A stretch of 64,000 nucleotides of DNA, taken from the NCBI RefSeq assembly GCF_002286975.1, contig NZ_NSKB01000002.1, positions 558,001 to 622,000 on the forward strand, written 5' to 3'. Below, piece by piece: positions 18,013 through 26,984 of the stretch; positions within the stretch are counted from its first letter, which is position 1, and every line of letters begins with the position of its first letter. A program made the translations under genes and the position numbers. Under the pieces are notes generated by a model. It was not told the DNA's origin. It ran no database searches and saw only the letters and a list, made by a program, of their open reading frames with translations. Origin of the DNA: Halomonas salipaludis. GTDB lineage: Bacteria; Pseudomonadota; Gammaproteobacteria; Pseudomonadales; Halomonadaceae.

Positions 18013-20471
18013 GCCAGCGCAGCAAGCACCACGACGATGGCACCCCGGACCTGTTCGCCGACCTGAACGAGCCCGACGCTGCCGAAGCACCCCAAACCGC
18101 GCAGGACAACGTGCAGGCCGCACTCCACGACACCCAGGCGCTATTCGCCCTGCTCGACCGCTGGGTGGAGCGCGGCTGGCTGCGCGCGCTGGACCGAGCA
18201 CTGGCCAGCTTCTTCCAGCGCGAGGTGAGCGACGCGTCGCCCCTGTTGCTGCTCGCCGCCGCACTCGCCAGCCATCAGCTCGGCCGCGGCCACGTCTGCC
18301 TCGACCTCGCCCAGACCCTCGCCGCCCCCGACCTGGCACTCTCGCTGCCGCCGGAAGGCGACGACCTCAGCGACCCGCCGCCGCTGCCCAGCGACCTGTT
18401 GGCAGGGCTGGAACTCGCCACCTGGCGCGACGCCCTGCACCACCCCACCCTGGTAGCGGACAGCAAGGGCCCGGGCAATACGCCGCTGGTGCGCAGCGAG
18501 CGAGACACCAACGTGCGCCTCTACCTGCGCCGCTACTGGCAGTACGAGCAAGACATCCGCGGACTGATCGGCGCCCGCCTCCCAAGTCTCTCCACCAACC
18601 AATGTAGGAGCGACGCCAACCAATGTGGGAGCGACTTCAGTCGCGATGATGCCCCCGCCAACCAACGTGGGAGCGACTTCAGTCGCGATGATGCCCCCGC
18701 CAACCAACGTGGGAGCGACTTCAGTCGCGATGGCGCCGACAGGCGCCCCGATACAGCCACCTTGGCCAACGCCCTCTCCGCCCTCTTCCCAGAGCAACAT
18801 CAGCTGGACTGGCAAAAAACCGCCTGCGCCCTCGCCGCCCAGGCCCACTTCGCCGTAATCACCGGCGGCCCCGGCACTGGCAAGACCACCACCGTGGTCA
18901 AACTGCTTGCCCTGCTGCAGGCGCTGGCCCTCGGCGAGCCCGCCACAAACCAGGGCCCGCGCCCGCTACGCATTCGCCTGGCCGCCCCCACCGGCAAGGC
19001 CGCCGCACGCCTCAACGAATCCATCGCCAAGCAGGTGCAGGGGCTTTCGCTGGTGGAACTGGCCACCGCCGTGGGCCAACAGGGTGTGGATATCTCAACC
19101 CTGCGCGATAGCATCCCCACCGAAGTGACCACGCTCCATAGGCTACTGGGCTCTCGGCCGGACACCCGCCACTTCCGCCACCACGCCGGCAACCCGCTGG
19201 CGCTGGATGTGCTGGTGATCGACGAAGCCTCGATGGTGGATATCGAGATGATGGCCGCCGTACTCACCGCCCTGCCGACCAGGGCGCGGCTGATCCTGCT
19301 CGGCGACAAGGACCAGCTCGCCTCGGTGGAGGCCGGCGCCGTGCTCGGCGACCTGTGCCAGCGCGCCGAAGGCGGCCACTACACTCCAGCAACCTGCGAC
19401 TGGCTGGAACGGGTAAGCGGCATGCCAATCCCCGAAGAGTACAAGGATGAGGCAGGCCAGCCGCTGGATCAGGCCATCGCCATGCTACGGGTAAGCCACC
19501 GCTTCGATGCAAAAAGCGGCATCGGCCAGCTCGCCGAAGCCGTCAACCGCCCTCTTGGTTCCGACCAGAATGACAAGGAAGCACAGAAGGAGAAGAAACG
19601 CGCCGTACGCGAGATCTTCGGCACTGATGGAAAGTCATGCTACGCCGATATCGCCCGCCTCGCCCTGGTGGACGCCGACGACCCGGCGCTGGACCGCCTG
19701 GTGGTTAACGGCAACCCGGCCGGCTTCACCAACAGCGGTGAGGGTCGCCACGACCGCCGCGGTGAAACCATCGCGCCACCGGTCGGCTACGGCCACTACC
19801 TTGAAGTAATGAAATCAGCGCGCCCCGCACAGCCCTTCTTCGGCGAAGGCGAAGCGCGCCAACCCTATGACAACTGGGCGCGCCAGGTACTCACTGCCCA
19901 CGGGCACTTCCAGCTGCTGTGTGCGCTGAGGAAAGGCACCTGGGGCATCGAGGGGCTGAACCCGAGAATCGGCCGCTCGCTGCGCCGCGCCGGCTGGCTC
20001 AAGGCCAGCGACCTGGAGCTGGAACAGGGCTGGTTTGAAGGCCGCCCAGTGCTCGTCACCCGCAACGACTACGGCCTGGGGCTGATGAACGGCGATATCG
20101 GCATCACCCTCGCCGTGCCCGAGGCCCGCAGCGCCAGCGAATCGCCCGGCCGCACCCTCCTGCGCGTCGCCTTTCCGGCCAGTGATGGCAGCGGCGACAT
20201 CAAGTGGGTACTACCCAGCCGCCTGCAGGCGGTGGAAACCGTATTCGCCATGACGGTGCACAAATCCCAGGGCTCAGAATTCACCCACACCACCCTGCTG
20301 CTCCCCGACGCGCCCAACCCCATCCTCACCCGGGAACTGGTCTACACCGGTATCACCCGCGCGCGGGACTGGCTGACGCTGGTGGAGACGGGGCGTGGGA
20401 TGCTGGATGAGGCAGTGACGCGGGAGGTGGTCAGGGTGAGTGGGTTGGGGATAACGTCAGGCCAAGATTAA
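18009..20471 (+). CDS. recD: Exodeoxyribonuclease V subunit alpha, RecD, with in-frame repeat insertion
   Basis: An 820-residue RecD, the 5'-3' helicase of RecBCD, much longer than the roughly 608 residues of the Escherichia coli protein. Walker A is GGPGTGKTTT near residue 285, Walker B is VLVIDEASMVD, and the last motif is MTVHKSQGSEF followed by LVYTGITRARDWLTLVE. Residues about 196-243, just before the helicase core, are encoded by tandem REP-like palindromes and read as repeats of NQRGSDFSRDDAPA; they keep the frame open. A second charged insertion (NDKEAQKEKKRAVREIFG) lies around residue 520. A degraded second copy of this gene's 3' end is found at 21.2 kb beyond hicAB. Confidence 0.95.
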   Translation: MSQRSKHHDDGTPDLFADLNEPDAAEAPQTAQDNVQAALHDTQALFALLDRWVERGWLRALDRALASFFQREVSDASPLLLLAAALASHQLGRGHVCLDLAQTLAAPDLALSLPPEGDDLSDPPPLPSDLLAGLELATWRDALHHPTLVADSKGPGNTPLVRSERDTNVRLYLRRYWQYEQDIRGLIGARLPSLSTNQCRSDANQCGSDFSRDDAPANQRGSDFSRDDAPANQRGSDFSRDGADRRPDTATLANALSALFPEQHQLDWQKTACALAAQAHFAVITGGPGTGKTTTVVKLLALLQALALGEPATNQGPRPLRIRLAAPTGKAAARLNESIAKQVQGLSLVELATAVGQQGVDISTLRDSIPTEVTTLHRLLGSRPDTRHFRHHAGNPLALDVLVIDEASMVDIEMMAAVLTALPTRARLILLGDKDQLASVEAGAVLGDLCQRAEGGHYTPATCDWLERVSGMPIPEEYKDEAGQPLDQAIAMLRVSHRFDAKSGIGQLAEAVNRPLGSDQNDKEAQKEKKRAVREIFGTDGKSCYADIARLALVDADDPALDRLVVNGNPAGFTNSGEGRHDRRGETIAPPVGYGHYLEVMKSARPAQPFFGEGEARQPYDNWARQVLTAHGHFQLLCALRKGTWGIEGLNPRIGRSLRRAGWLKASDLELEQGWFEGRPVLVTRNDYGLGLMNGDIGITLAVPEARSASESPGRTLLRVAFPASDGSGDIKWVLPSRLQAVETVFAMTVHKSQGSEFTHTTLLLPDAPNPILTRELVYTGITRARDWLTLVETGRGMLDEAVTREVVRVSGLGITSGQD
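18595..18736 (+). repeat. Tandem 42-bp REP-like palindromes inside recD
   Basis: A half unit at 18595-18615 is followed by units at 18616-18657, 18658-18699 and a partial one to 18736. The unit length of 42 bases is a multiple of three. Each carries GCGACTTCAGTCGC, a six-base stem with a two-base loop, the same palindrome as at 7207. The copies are nearly identical, so the expansion is recent. Confidence 0.85.
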
Positions 20472-20549
20472 GCGCCGCAATCTTGAATGTGCTGCAAAGC
20501 TCACCCTCATCCTATCGCAGGCCAGCTGTTGTGGCGCGCCTTGGCTTTT

Positions 20550-20568
20550 GGTACTAAAATTCAGTACC
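20550..20568 (+). promoter_or_regulatory. Palindromic operator/promoter of hicAB
   Basis: GGTACTAAAATTCAGTACC is an inverted repeat (GGTACT-N7-AGTACC) whose spacer carries a TAAAAT -10-like box. It ends eight bases before the hicA ATG. HicB-type antitoxins autorepress through such sites, so this is the probable operator. Confidence 0.6.
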
Positions 20569-20576
20569 ATTGGAGC

Positions 20577-20831
20577 ATGAAACGAAAACACGCCAAGACG
20601 CTGGCCGCCATCTTCAGCCGACCTACGCCAGGATCGATCCCCTGGAGCGACATCGAGTCGCTTTTTAGGGCGCTGGGCGCCGACATCCAGGAACGGGAGG
20701 GCTCGCGTATCGCCGTTGTGCTGTTTGGCGAGGTGCGCGTGTTCCATCGGCCCCACCCCTCACCGGATACCGACAAGGGCGCAGTGGCCAGCATCCGCAA
20801 GTGGTTGGAAGAGAACGGAGAGACCCCGTGA
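20577..20831 (+). CDS. hicA: HicA-family mRNA interferase toxin
   Basis: An 84-residue HicA-type protein with the double-stranded-RNA-binding fold that cleaves mRNAs when freed from HicB. The opening MKRKHAKTLAAIF, the SDIESLFRALGA helix and a histidine in VFHRPHPSP near residue 58, the position of the family's catalytic histidine, support the call. The ATG at 20577 follows the operator closely, with GGAG almost touching it, so the message has a very short leader. The stop overlaps the hicB start (GTGA), giving coupled translation. Confidence 0.85.
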   Translation: MKRKHAKTLAAIFSRPTPGSIPWSDIESLFRALGADIQEREGSRIAVVLFGEVRVFHRPHPSPDTDKGAVASIRKWLEENGETP

Positions 20832-21163
20832 ACAACATCATGATCATCGACGGCTATCGCGCCGTCATCCAGTACGACCCGGATATCGAGATGTTCCGCG
20901 GTGAGTTTACCGGCCTTAACGGCGGTGCCGACTTCTACGCCGACAGCGTGGCCAAGCTGCGCGAGGAAGGCCGTGTTTCGCTGCGTGTTTTCCTTGATGA
21001 GTGTCGGGAGCGAGGCATCGAGCCCACTAAGTCCTACTCCGGTAAGTTCCAGGTGCGCCTACCTGAAGAGCTGCACAGGAACGCCGTCGATGCCGCCACC
21101 GCCAAGGGGCAGAGCCTCAATCAGTTCGTGGCCACCGCCATCGAGCACGAGCTTTCGACGTAA
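20828..21163 (+). CDS. hicB: HicB-family antitoxin
   Basis: A 111-residue antitoxin. The N-terminal half is the HicB partial-RNase-H-like fold (IDGYRAVIQYDPDIEMFRGE) and the C-terminal half an Arc-like ribbon-helix-helix (SGKFQVRLPEELHRNAVDAA, then GQSLNQFVATAIEHEL), which would bind the palindrome upstream of hicA. GTG 20828 overlaps the toxin stop and has GGAGAG at good spacing; ATG 20840 is the alternative start. Directly downstream lies a decayed copy of the recD 3' end. Confidence 0.87.
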   Translation: MNNIMIIDGYRAVIQYDPDIEMFRGEFTGLNGGADFYADSVAKLREEGRVSLRVFLDECRERGIEPTKSYSGKFQVRLPEELHRNAVDAATAKGQSLNQFVATAIEHELST

Positions 21164-21169
21164 CTTTAC

Positions 21170-21360
21170 TCCCAGAGCCGGGGGTCGGAATTCACCCACC
21201 CCGCCCCGCTACTCACCGACGCCCCAGCTCATCCTCATCCGCGAGCTGGTCTACACCGGCATTACCCGCGCCAAGCACTGGCTGACGCTGGTGGAGACTG
21301 GGCGTGGAGGGCTGGATGAGGCATTGATGAGGGTGAGTGGGTTGGGGAAGCTATATTAGA
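21170..21360 (+). pseudogene. Remnant duplicate of the recD 3' end
   Basis: This stretch repeats, with scattered substitutions and small indels, the last about 190 bases of recD. It encodes the same ELVYTGITRAKHWLTLVETG segment and ends in a stop after VSGLGKLY, matching the intact VSGLGITSGQD end. It has no start and is broken upstream. Intact recD end, hicAB, then recD-end remnant is the order left when a DNA segment enters the 3' end of a gene and supplies a replacement end. Confidence 0.85.
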
Positions 21361-21395
21361 GACCGACACCGCCAGTGCTGGTGATGTCGGCTTTC

Positions 21396-21561
21396 GGCCG
21401 AGGCAGTGTGAAAACTCCTGGACCTTTCTGAAGAAGACACTTGTACGCGAAATCTGGAGTGATTTTGCCATGCAACTCCTCAGAATTTGCGAGAGAGCAC
21501 CAGCTTTGATCGATTTTTAACCTATTCTAGGCACTTCAAACGTTTTCACACAGCCTCGGCC
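21396..21561. mobile_element. MITE, copy A (166 bp)
   Basis: Inverted ends GAGGCAGTGTGAAAAC and, complemented, GTTTTCACACAGCCTC are flanked on both sides by GGCC, a likely 4-bp target duplication. The interior has no gene. Read in reverse complement it aligns over its whole length with the element at 32037-32203. It probably derives from the end of an insertion sequence whose transposase is not in the window. Confidence 0.8.
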
Positions 21562-21659
21562 AGGCGCGGACGTTTAGAACGTCATTACATATTAGCATTT
21601 GAATTTTTTGGCCTTATCCGCATAGTAGAGATGCGTTCCACATAATCATTATGCGAAAT

Positions 21660-22415
21660 TTACTCATGCGGCAACGAGATTGTGCCAGAGTAGTGATTCA
21701 TTTGAATAAACATGAGTTTTTCTCGCCCATACTTCTGCTTTAGGAACTCCAACACTTCATTTTCATTTCTTCGGTTCACATCACCATCTACTACAAAAGC
21801 CATACCCTCCCGCTCTTTCTGCAGAGGGTCACAAACACCTTCTTTAAACAATCGGGTTAATTCACTATCACTGAGCGCTTCATATCGTGGAGAATATGGG
21901 TTCAGGCATAATTTCGCTTCATGTGAGGTGGAGACAATTGCACCATCCAAGGATTCTTGAAGATTAAAGAAATCACTATTATCAGCAAAATATGCTGGCA
22001 AGACCCCACCTTCACCAATGAAATCAACCGTATCTTTTGTCCCATATAAGCAATTTTCAAAAATCGACATTTGCACATCTGGATGATGCCCACTAGCCAG
22101 AAGGAAGACCAATTGAAAATCATGATTCACTGACGCATAACTATTTAGCTGCTTTGCTGCACTAGCAATTACTCCCGAAACCCTGTTTCTTCTAGCTACC
22201 GGCGTTTCTTCTTTAAACACTTCTCCTCTTGCAAGAACTGACTCACGCTCTTCTAATATCGCAGGATCACTATATTTTGTCTTCAGCTCAATCAGGTATG
22301 CAGAATCACCAGCATGCGCCAAGAAATCTGGGGTCTTACCCTCCCCCGTTTCAATCTGTTCCACTTCAATACCCAAAGACCTGAGAACCACTATTACAAA
22401 TTCTTCTGGTTCCAT
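21660..22415 (-). CDS. Hypothetical protein with possible PD-(D/E)XK nuclease core
   Basis: About 251 residues that I do not recognise as a named family. Near the N terminus TPDFLAH is followed some ten residues later by YLIELKTKY, which is the Asp...Glu-X-Lys pattern of PD-(D/E)XK nuclease folds and suggests a DNA-acting enzyme; the active-site reading is inference. A start at ATG 22415 has AGGTGA five bases upstream; an in-frame ATG at 22466 has no ribosome site. The gene is AT-richer than the surrounding core genes and lies between a MITE and a DUF427 gene in the first accessory block, consistent with horizontal origin. A defence role is possible but unproven. Confidence 0.5.
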   Translation of the reverse strand: MEPEEFVIVVLRSLGIEVEQIETGEGKTPDFLAHAGDSAYLIELKTKYSDPAILEERESVLARGEVFKEETPVARRNRVSGVIASAAKQLNSYASVNHDFQLVFLLASGHHPDVQMSIFENCLYGTKDTVDFIGEGGVLPAYFADNSDFFNLQESLDGAIVSTSHEAKLCLNPYSPRYEALSDSELTRLFKEGVCDPLQKEREGMAFVVDGDVNRRNENEVLEFLKQKYGREKLMFIQMNHYSGTISLPHE

Positions 22416-22501
22416 TTTTTCACCTAATACTGATAGTAACCGGCCAGAGACATTAATTTGATACATGTTAAGGCATCAGCATCGGAGAGTCAGGTCAGCA
22501 G

Positions 22502-22834
22502 TCATTCCACTATTTCCTCATAAAACGCCAACCTACCCGCAATCTCCTTCATATCCGCTGCCGGCCGCTCATAACTCCACGCCACATCAGCCCGATCACC
22601 AAACGAGAAATACGCGGCATCGCCCTTGAAGGGGCAGTGGGTTTCGGTATCGGAGCGAATCAGCAGGTCCATCCTTACATCATCGCGGGGGATGTACTGC
22701 CGCGGCGGGTAGCCGCGTTCGCGGAGTTCAATGGCGCGGGTGGAGTCGGCAAGCAGGGTGCCATCAATGATGACTCGCACGCGTCGGTCATGCGAGTGCA
22801 AGGTGATGCGGGGCTCGTTGGAAGCCGTTGGCAT
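22502..22834 (-). CDS. DUF427 domain protein, copy 1
   Basis: A 110-residue single-domain DUF427 protein, a small beta-rich family of unknown biochemical role. It shows family features such as ADSTRAIELRERGYPPRQYI and HCPFKGDAAYFSFG near the middle. It is a close paralog of the gene at 40316-40648, and the similarity continues through the upstream region with its promoter, so both are copies of one segment of at least 410 bases in the same orientation. Function cannot be stated from sequence. Confidence 0.8.
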   Translation of the reverse strand: MPTASNEPRITLHSHDRRVRVIIDGTLLADSTRAIELRERGYPPRQYIPRDDVRMDLLIRSDTETHCPFKGDAAYFSFGDRADVAWSYERPAADMKEIAGRLAFYEEIVE

Positions 22835-22976
22835 AGAGCCATCCCTTACGTATTGGCGTTATCGTTATACTGTTATGAGATTCAGCCTAGCACCCAAAGC
22901 TAGTTTGTCCCATTCTGGCCATCAACGGGCGCCTAGGTATCCGTTCTTCGGGCTGGCGACGGTATAGGGGAAATGC

Positions 22977-23786
22977 ATGCAGCCACCGGTTATCAAGGAC
23001 CTCGGCCTCTATGCGGGTTGGCGCCGTCGCCTTTACCTGATGCTCGAGCCCACCGCTCGTGACTCCCCTGGACTATCGATCACCAATCGCTTGATCGCCG
23101 GTCTGATAATCCTCGCAACAGCACTGACCGTTTTGGAGACGGAGCCGGTCGTTCGAGCGCTAGCTCCAAGTATCTTCGCCACCGCCGAGACAGTGCTGGC
23201 CTTGGCTTTCCTGGTCGAGTACGTCGCACGTGTGATCGCGGCCGGCGAAGATCCCCGCTATCGAGGGCTGGCTGGACGTTTACGCTTTATGGTCAGCCCA
23301 TGGGCAATCATCGACCTGCTGGCAATCCTGCCTTTCTTCCTCACCATGGGAGCCGTCAACGCCTTCGCCTTGCGTCTGCTCAAGCTGATCCGTTTGCTCA
23401 GACTTGCTCGCTTGGGGCGCTTCTCCAACGCGATCGGCGATCTCTATTCGGCAGTGCGCGGACGCCGCTACGAACTTACGGTCAGCCTGATGGTGGCGGT
23501 GGCACTGCTGATCGTCACCAGCAGCGTGATCTATGTTCTGGAAGCCAGCCATCAGCCCGAGGCCTTCGGGAGCATTCCCAGGGCGCTGTGGTGGAGCGTG
23601 GCCACACTCACCACGGTGGGCTATGGGGACGTGACACCGGTGACCGCGGCTGGGCAGCTGTTTGCGGGCCTGACCGCTATCGTTGGCATCGGCATGATCG
23701 CCATGCCTACCGGCATCCTGGCGGCTGCCTTCAGCGATGCCATGCAGAGACGCCGGGACCAGGCTGCAGAAGATAATAGCGAGTAG
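22977..23786 (+). CDS. Voltage-gated-type potassium channel / ion transporter
   Basis: A 269-residue inner-membrane channel with six predicted membrane segments. S4 carries regularly spaced arginines (LRLLKLIRLLRLARLGRF, about residues 131-148), and the pore loop has the potassium selectivity filter TLTTVGYGDVTP near residue 212. This is the Kv-like architecture without a cytoplasmic regulatory domain; the C terminus is a short charged tail. It is monocistronic, preceded by a GGGG ribosome site. In a halophile it could take part in potassium balance or membrane potential control, which is inference. Confidence 0.88.
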   Translation: MQPPVIKDLGLYAGWRRRLYLMLEPTARDSPGLSITNRLIAGLIILATALTVLETEPVVRALAPSIFATAETVLALAFLVEYVARVIAAGEDPRYRGLAGRLRFMVSPWAIIDLLAILPFFLTMGAVNAFALRLLKLIRLLRLARLGRFSNAIGDLYSAVRGRRYELTVSLMVAVALLIVTSSVIYVLEASHQPEAFGSIPRALWWSVATLTTVGYGDVTPVTAAGQLFAGLTAIVGIGMIAMPTGILAAAFSDAMQRRRDQAAEDNSE

Positions 23787-23796
23787 TCAGTATTTA

Positions 23797-24133
23797 GGCT
23801 CGAGTATTTACCAAGCCTGAGCCTCAGCTCAAGCCTAGCCTCCAGCAAACGCTGTGGAGTCGTATCTGGCCCCCTGCTGGGCGACGGCTACAAGAACAGA
23901 ACGAGCGGTTGGCTGAACAATATGCACGCGATACACGCGCCTTCAGCGAATGGGAGGCGGCGCCGCGAGCTTTCAACGAGCAGGAACAGCAGCGGCGCGA
24001 GCAAGAGACCGAGCTAGTGCTCACGAGCCTTGATGCCATGACCAATGTCCTGGAGGAACACCTGGGGGAGATCCCGTGGCCAAGGGAAACGGATGTGGGC
24101 TTCGATCTTCTTCACTTCACTGGTCAATTCTGA
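23797..24133 (+). pseudogene. Start-less Gln/Glu-rich reading frame, probable gene remnant
   Basis: After the channel gene a reading frame of about 108 codons runs without stop but has no ATG or GTG start. Its product would be rich in Gln, Glu and Arg (FNEQEQQRREQETE) with coiled-coil character and ends LLHFTGQF. It looks like the tail of a gene whose 5' part has been lost. I cannot name the family. The alternative is an expressed 74-residue peptide from TTG 23909. Confidence 0.3.
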
Positions 24134-24134
24134 T

Positions 24135-25016
24135 TTACTTTTCCTTCCTTCTTTTAATAGCGCTGAGGAGCAGCGGCCATACCTTGCCGCGAGAAGACCT
24201 GAACATATTGACATGACCTATAGGGTCACAGCCCAATGCGTGCGGCCTCAAATGAACGATCTCCTTGGAGGCTAAGGGCATTAACCTCAGCCAGTCATTT
24301 ACATTATTTTTGGTAGCAAGAGGGTCATCATCAGCAGAAAACAATGTAACAGGACAAGTCAGTTCTTTATAAAAATCATGCTCCACCTCCACACCGAAAT
24401 CACTTTCAAGATAGCCTGGGGTACGACACCATCTCGCCCACTGCAGCGCCACCATGGGAGGTAGATCCTCCCCCCAACCAATCCACTTAGCGGGTGCGTA
24501 ACCCAGCACTCTAACTGCCAATGGAATATAGAAATAGGTAAAAAACATCGCCGCCAGTCTAGTAGGATACTTTATATTTCCAACATATCCAGAAGAAGCA
24601 GACACCGCAATCAAATGACTTATCGACTCATGGTTCGGCATCAACCCCACCAACTGAGCGCCAGCACTGTGGCCGATCAGAACAGCCTGGCTGGCACCTG
24701 TCTTTTTCAAGAGCCACTCCAGGGCAGCCGGCATGTCCAACTCGCCCCAATCCTGTTTTCGAACCTTGGATTTCTTCACATGTGATTCAGCAAGTGACGA
24801 ACCCACACCTCTATAGTCGAAAACCAATACACTATAGCCTTCCTTACTTAACCAACGGGAAAATGCGTAATAAAATGATTGTCGAACCCCGGTGGCAGGG
24901 CAGATAAGCACAGGCATGCCCTCAGGAGGGTCAGCAGCAGGAAAATAGCTTCCTGACAGCTGGTACCCATCAGCGGCTAGAAAGCGCACGGTCTTGAAGT
25001 CTATCGATTCGCCCAT
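24135..25016 (-). CDS. Alpha/beta hydrolase (serine hydrolase family)
   Basis: A 293-residue alpha/beta hydrolase. The nucleophile elbow is LIGHSAGAQLVG near residue 116, a candidate acid is in LFSADDDPLAT near residue 228, and the catalytic histidine is probably in GHVNMFRSS near the C terminus. An oxyanion-type segment CPATGVRQSFYYAFSRWL precedes the nucleophile. It resembles predicted lipases or esterases that include a central membrane-like lid (LAAMFFTYFYIPLAVRVLG). No substrate is suggested by the neighbours. GC is lower than in the operon that follows, so it may be an accessory gene. Confidence 0.8.
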   Translation of the reverse strand: MGESIDFKTVRFLAADGYQLSGSYFPAADPPEGMPVLICPATGVRQSFYYAFSRWLSKEGYSVLVFDYRGVGSSLAESHVKKSKVRKQDWGELDMPAALEWLLKKTGASQAVLIGHSAGAQLVGLMPNHESISHLIAVSASSGYVGNIKYPTRLAAMFFTYFYIPLAVRVLGYAPAKWIGWGEDLPPMVALQWARWCRTPGYLESDFGVEVEHDFYKELTCPVTLFSADDDPLATKNNVNDWLRLMPLASKEIVHLRPHALGCDPIGHVNMFRSSRGKVWPLLLSAIKRRKEK

Positions 25017-25032
25017 AATCTATCGGTCTCCC

Positions 25033-25296
25033 TCACCTTCTACCCCCCCTGCCAATCCGCTGGGCAATGCACTCATAGCCGTCCTCTGGGCTTACGAAAA
25101 GCGAACACATAATGGGTGCCACCCTGCCAGTCATCCGCCCCCGAAGTGGCGAAGACACGCCGGTGCTACAACAACTCGAAGCCATTGAGACACACCATCT
25201 CCAGAAAGCGTCGAGCGGGCATCCGGCGAGGGCTTCTCTTTCCTGCCGGTTCAGCCGTGGAGGATCGCCAACGAATGCCGAAGTGGTCGAGAGCAT
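25033..25296 (-). CDS. Doubtful 87-residue ORF
   Basis: An open frame with an AAGGA element six bases before its ATG, just upstream of the hydrolase gene on the same strand. The product has no motif I recognise and an unusual cysteine cluster (SMASSCCSTGV). It could be a real small gene or chance. The remaining 280 bases up to the TRAP operon hold a dyad at 25303-25336 (GTTCC...GGAG and CCTTTTATAGAAC) and nothing else I can support. Confidence 0.2.
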   Translation of the reverse strand: MLSTTSAFVGDPPRLNRQEREALAGCPLDAFWRWCVSMASSCCSTGVSSPLRGRMTGRVAPIMCSLFVSPEDGYECIAQRIGRGGRR

Positions 25297-25576
25297 GAAC
25301 CGTTCCTTATAAAGGAGTTGTTCCTTTTATAGAACGAAGCCAGGAACACCTCAAGAGAAAATTTTGAGAGAAGGAACACGACGTGCTCGGCGCCCACGAC
25401 CACTGCAGCTGGTGTGGGCACTAAGCAAAGGCATCTGGGGCGTTACCCCCATGTATCGGCTTCGCCCCTGGACTATGCTCTGCTCAATAACGCCTCCTCA
25501 GAGGCGTCTGATACGGCCACTGTTCTGCTGTGTCAGTGGGGCCCATCCTTTCTAAGCGGCTCTGCCGGTATCGGTC

Positions 25577-26920
25577 TCAGAACATCGAGTTCGGCACGAT
25601 CAGGGCCAGGCCCGGCCAGGCAAACAGCAGAGCCAGGATCACCAGGTCGGCCAGCAAGAAAAACGTCACGCCCTTGAATATCTGCATCAGCGGGATGTCC
25701 TTCCCGACCACGCTCTTGATCACGAACACGTTCAGTCCGATGGGTGGCGTGATCAGACCGATTTCCAGCAGCTTGATGATGACGATGCCGAACCAGATGA
25801 GATTCATGCCCATGCCGTCCACCAGCGGTACGGTCAAGGGGATGGTCAGCAGCACGATGCCGATGGGGTCGAGGAAAGTGCCCAGGATGATGTAGAGCAG
25901 GACGATGGCTGCCATGATCATGAACACCGACATGTCCGCCGCCTCGATCCAGATCAGTGCCGCCTGGGTGACGCCGGTGAGTGCCACGAATGACAGCAGC
26001 ATGTTGGCGGCGATGGCGATGGCGAACACCACGGCGGTCTGGTAAGCGGCCTCGCGGATGCCGTCCAGGAACCCGGCCATGGACAGCCGGCCTGTAATCA
26101 CGCCCAGTATCACGGCCACGAACATGGCTACTGCGGCGGCTTCCGTGGGCGTGAAGAAGCCGAAGTACAGTCCGCCGACGATGAGCGTGAACAGGGTCAT
26201 GAACGGCCATGCCCGCTGCAGCGCCTTGACCTTGTCGGCGTAGCTTGGCCGCTGGTCGTCGGCAGGGGCGGAGGCCGGGTTGAGTTTCACCCAGATCACG
26301 ACCACCAGTAGGTATGCCACCAGCGTGGCGATGCCCGGCAGCAGGCCGGCAAGGAACAGACGGCTGACCGATTGTTCGGTAAAGATGCCGTACAGCACCA
26401 GCAGCAGGGACGGTGGGATCAGCGCCCCCAGGGTGCCGCCGGCGGCAACACAGGACGATGCCAGCGCCGGGCTGTAGCCGTACTTGCGCATCTCCGGTAC
26501 GGCGATCTTGCCCATCGCCGCCGCACACGCCACGCTGGTGCCGGTGATGGCCGAGAAGCCACCGCAGCCCATTACCGAGGCCATAGCCAGGTTGCCGGGG
26601 ATCTTCGGCATCCAGATGCGAATGGCGTGGAACAGATCCGTGGTGAAGCCCGCACGGTGGGCAATGTGTCCCATGGCGATGAACAGCGGCGCCATGGCCA
26701 GCGGGTAGCTGTGCAGGAAGGTATAAGGGTTGGTGGCCAGGAACGAAAACAGCGGCTGCCAGGCACGGTCAGGGTTGAATGCCCCGCCGGCAGGCCACGC
26801 AAAGAACAGGAACACCCCGATCACGGCTGATGCGCCCAAGGCAAAAGCGATAGGTACCCGAAGCATGAGCATCAGGAGCGCGGCTGTCATACCAGAGGTG
26901 CCGAGCAGTACTGGATCCAC
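25577..26920 (-). CDS. TRAP transporter large permease (DctM family)
   Basis: A 447-residue inner-membrane protein with about twelve hydrophobic segments, the ion-coupled translocating subunit of a tripartite TRAP transporter. DctM signatures include PLFIAMGHIAHRAGF, SVMGCGGFSAITGTSVACAA and PPSLLLVLYGIFTEQSVSRL. It is the last of three TRAP genes in the order P-Q-M, downstream of a CoA ligase and a citryl-CoA-lyase-like gene, so the substrate is probably a carboxylate that those enzymes process. The start is a GTG. Confidence 0.92.
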   Translation of the reverse strand: MDPVLLGTSGMTAALLMLMLRVPIAFALGASAVIGVFLFFAWPAGGAFNPDRAWQPLFSFLATNPYTFLHSYPLAMAPLFIAMGHIAHRAGFTTDLFHAIRIWMPKIPGNLAMASVMGCGGFSAITGTSVACAAAMGKIAVPEMRKYGYSPALASSCVAAGGTLGALIPPSLLLVLYGIFTEQSVSRLFLAGLLPGIATLVAYLLVVVIWVKLNPASAPADDQRPSYADKVKALQRAWPFMTLFTLIVGGLYFGFFTPTEAAAVAMFVAVILGVITGRLSMAGFLDGIREAAYQTAVVFAIAIAANMLLSFVALTGVTQAALIWIEAADMSVFMIMAAIVLLYIILGTFLDPIGIVLLTIPLTVPLVDGMGMNLIWFGIVIIKLLEIGLITPPIGLNVFVIKSVVGKDIPLMQIFKGVTFFLLADLVILALLFAWPGLALIVPNSMF

Positions 26921-26984
26921 AGTTAGTTCCCCGGATGAAATGGGTTGGACTTATTCAGGCTGGGCTGCATGGGAGGAACCCCGG

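Noticed and set aside
18595-18736. CRISPR-like array in recD
   Set aside because: Units are directly contiguous without variable spacers and are translated in frame; they are tandem palindromic repeats.
20187-20471. recD C-terminal end as a frameshifted gene
   Set aside because: The intact frame reaches a normal stop with the final helicase motif; only the second copy at 21.2 kb is broken.
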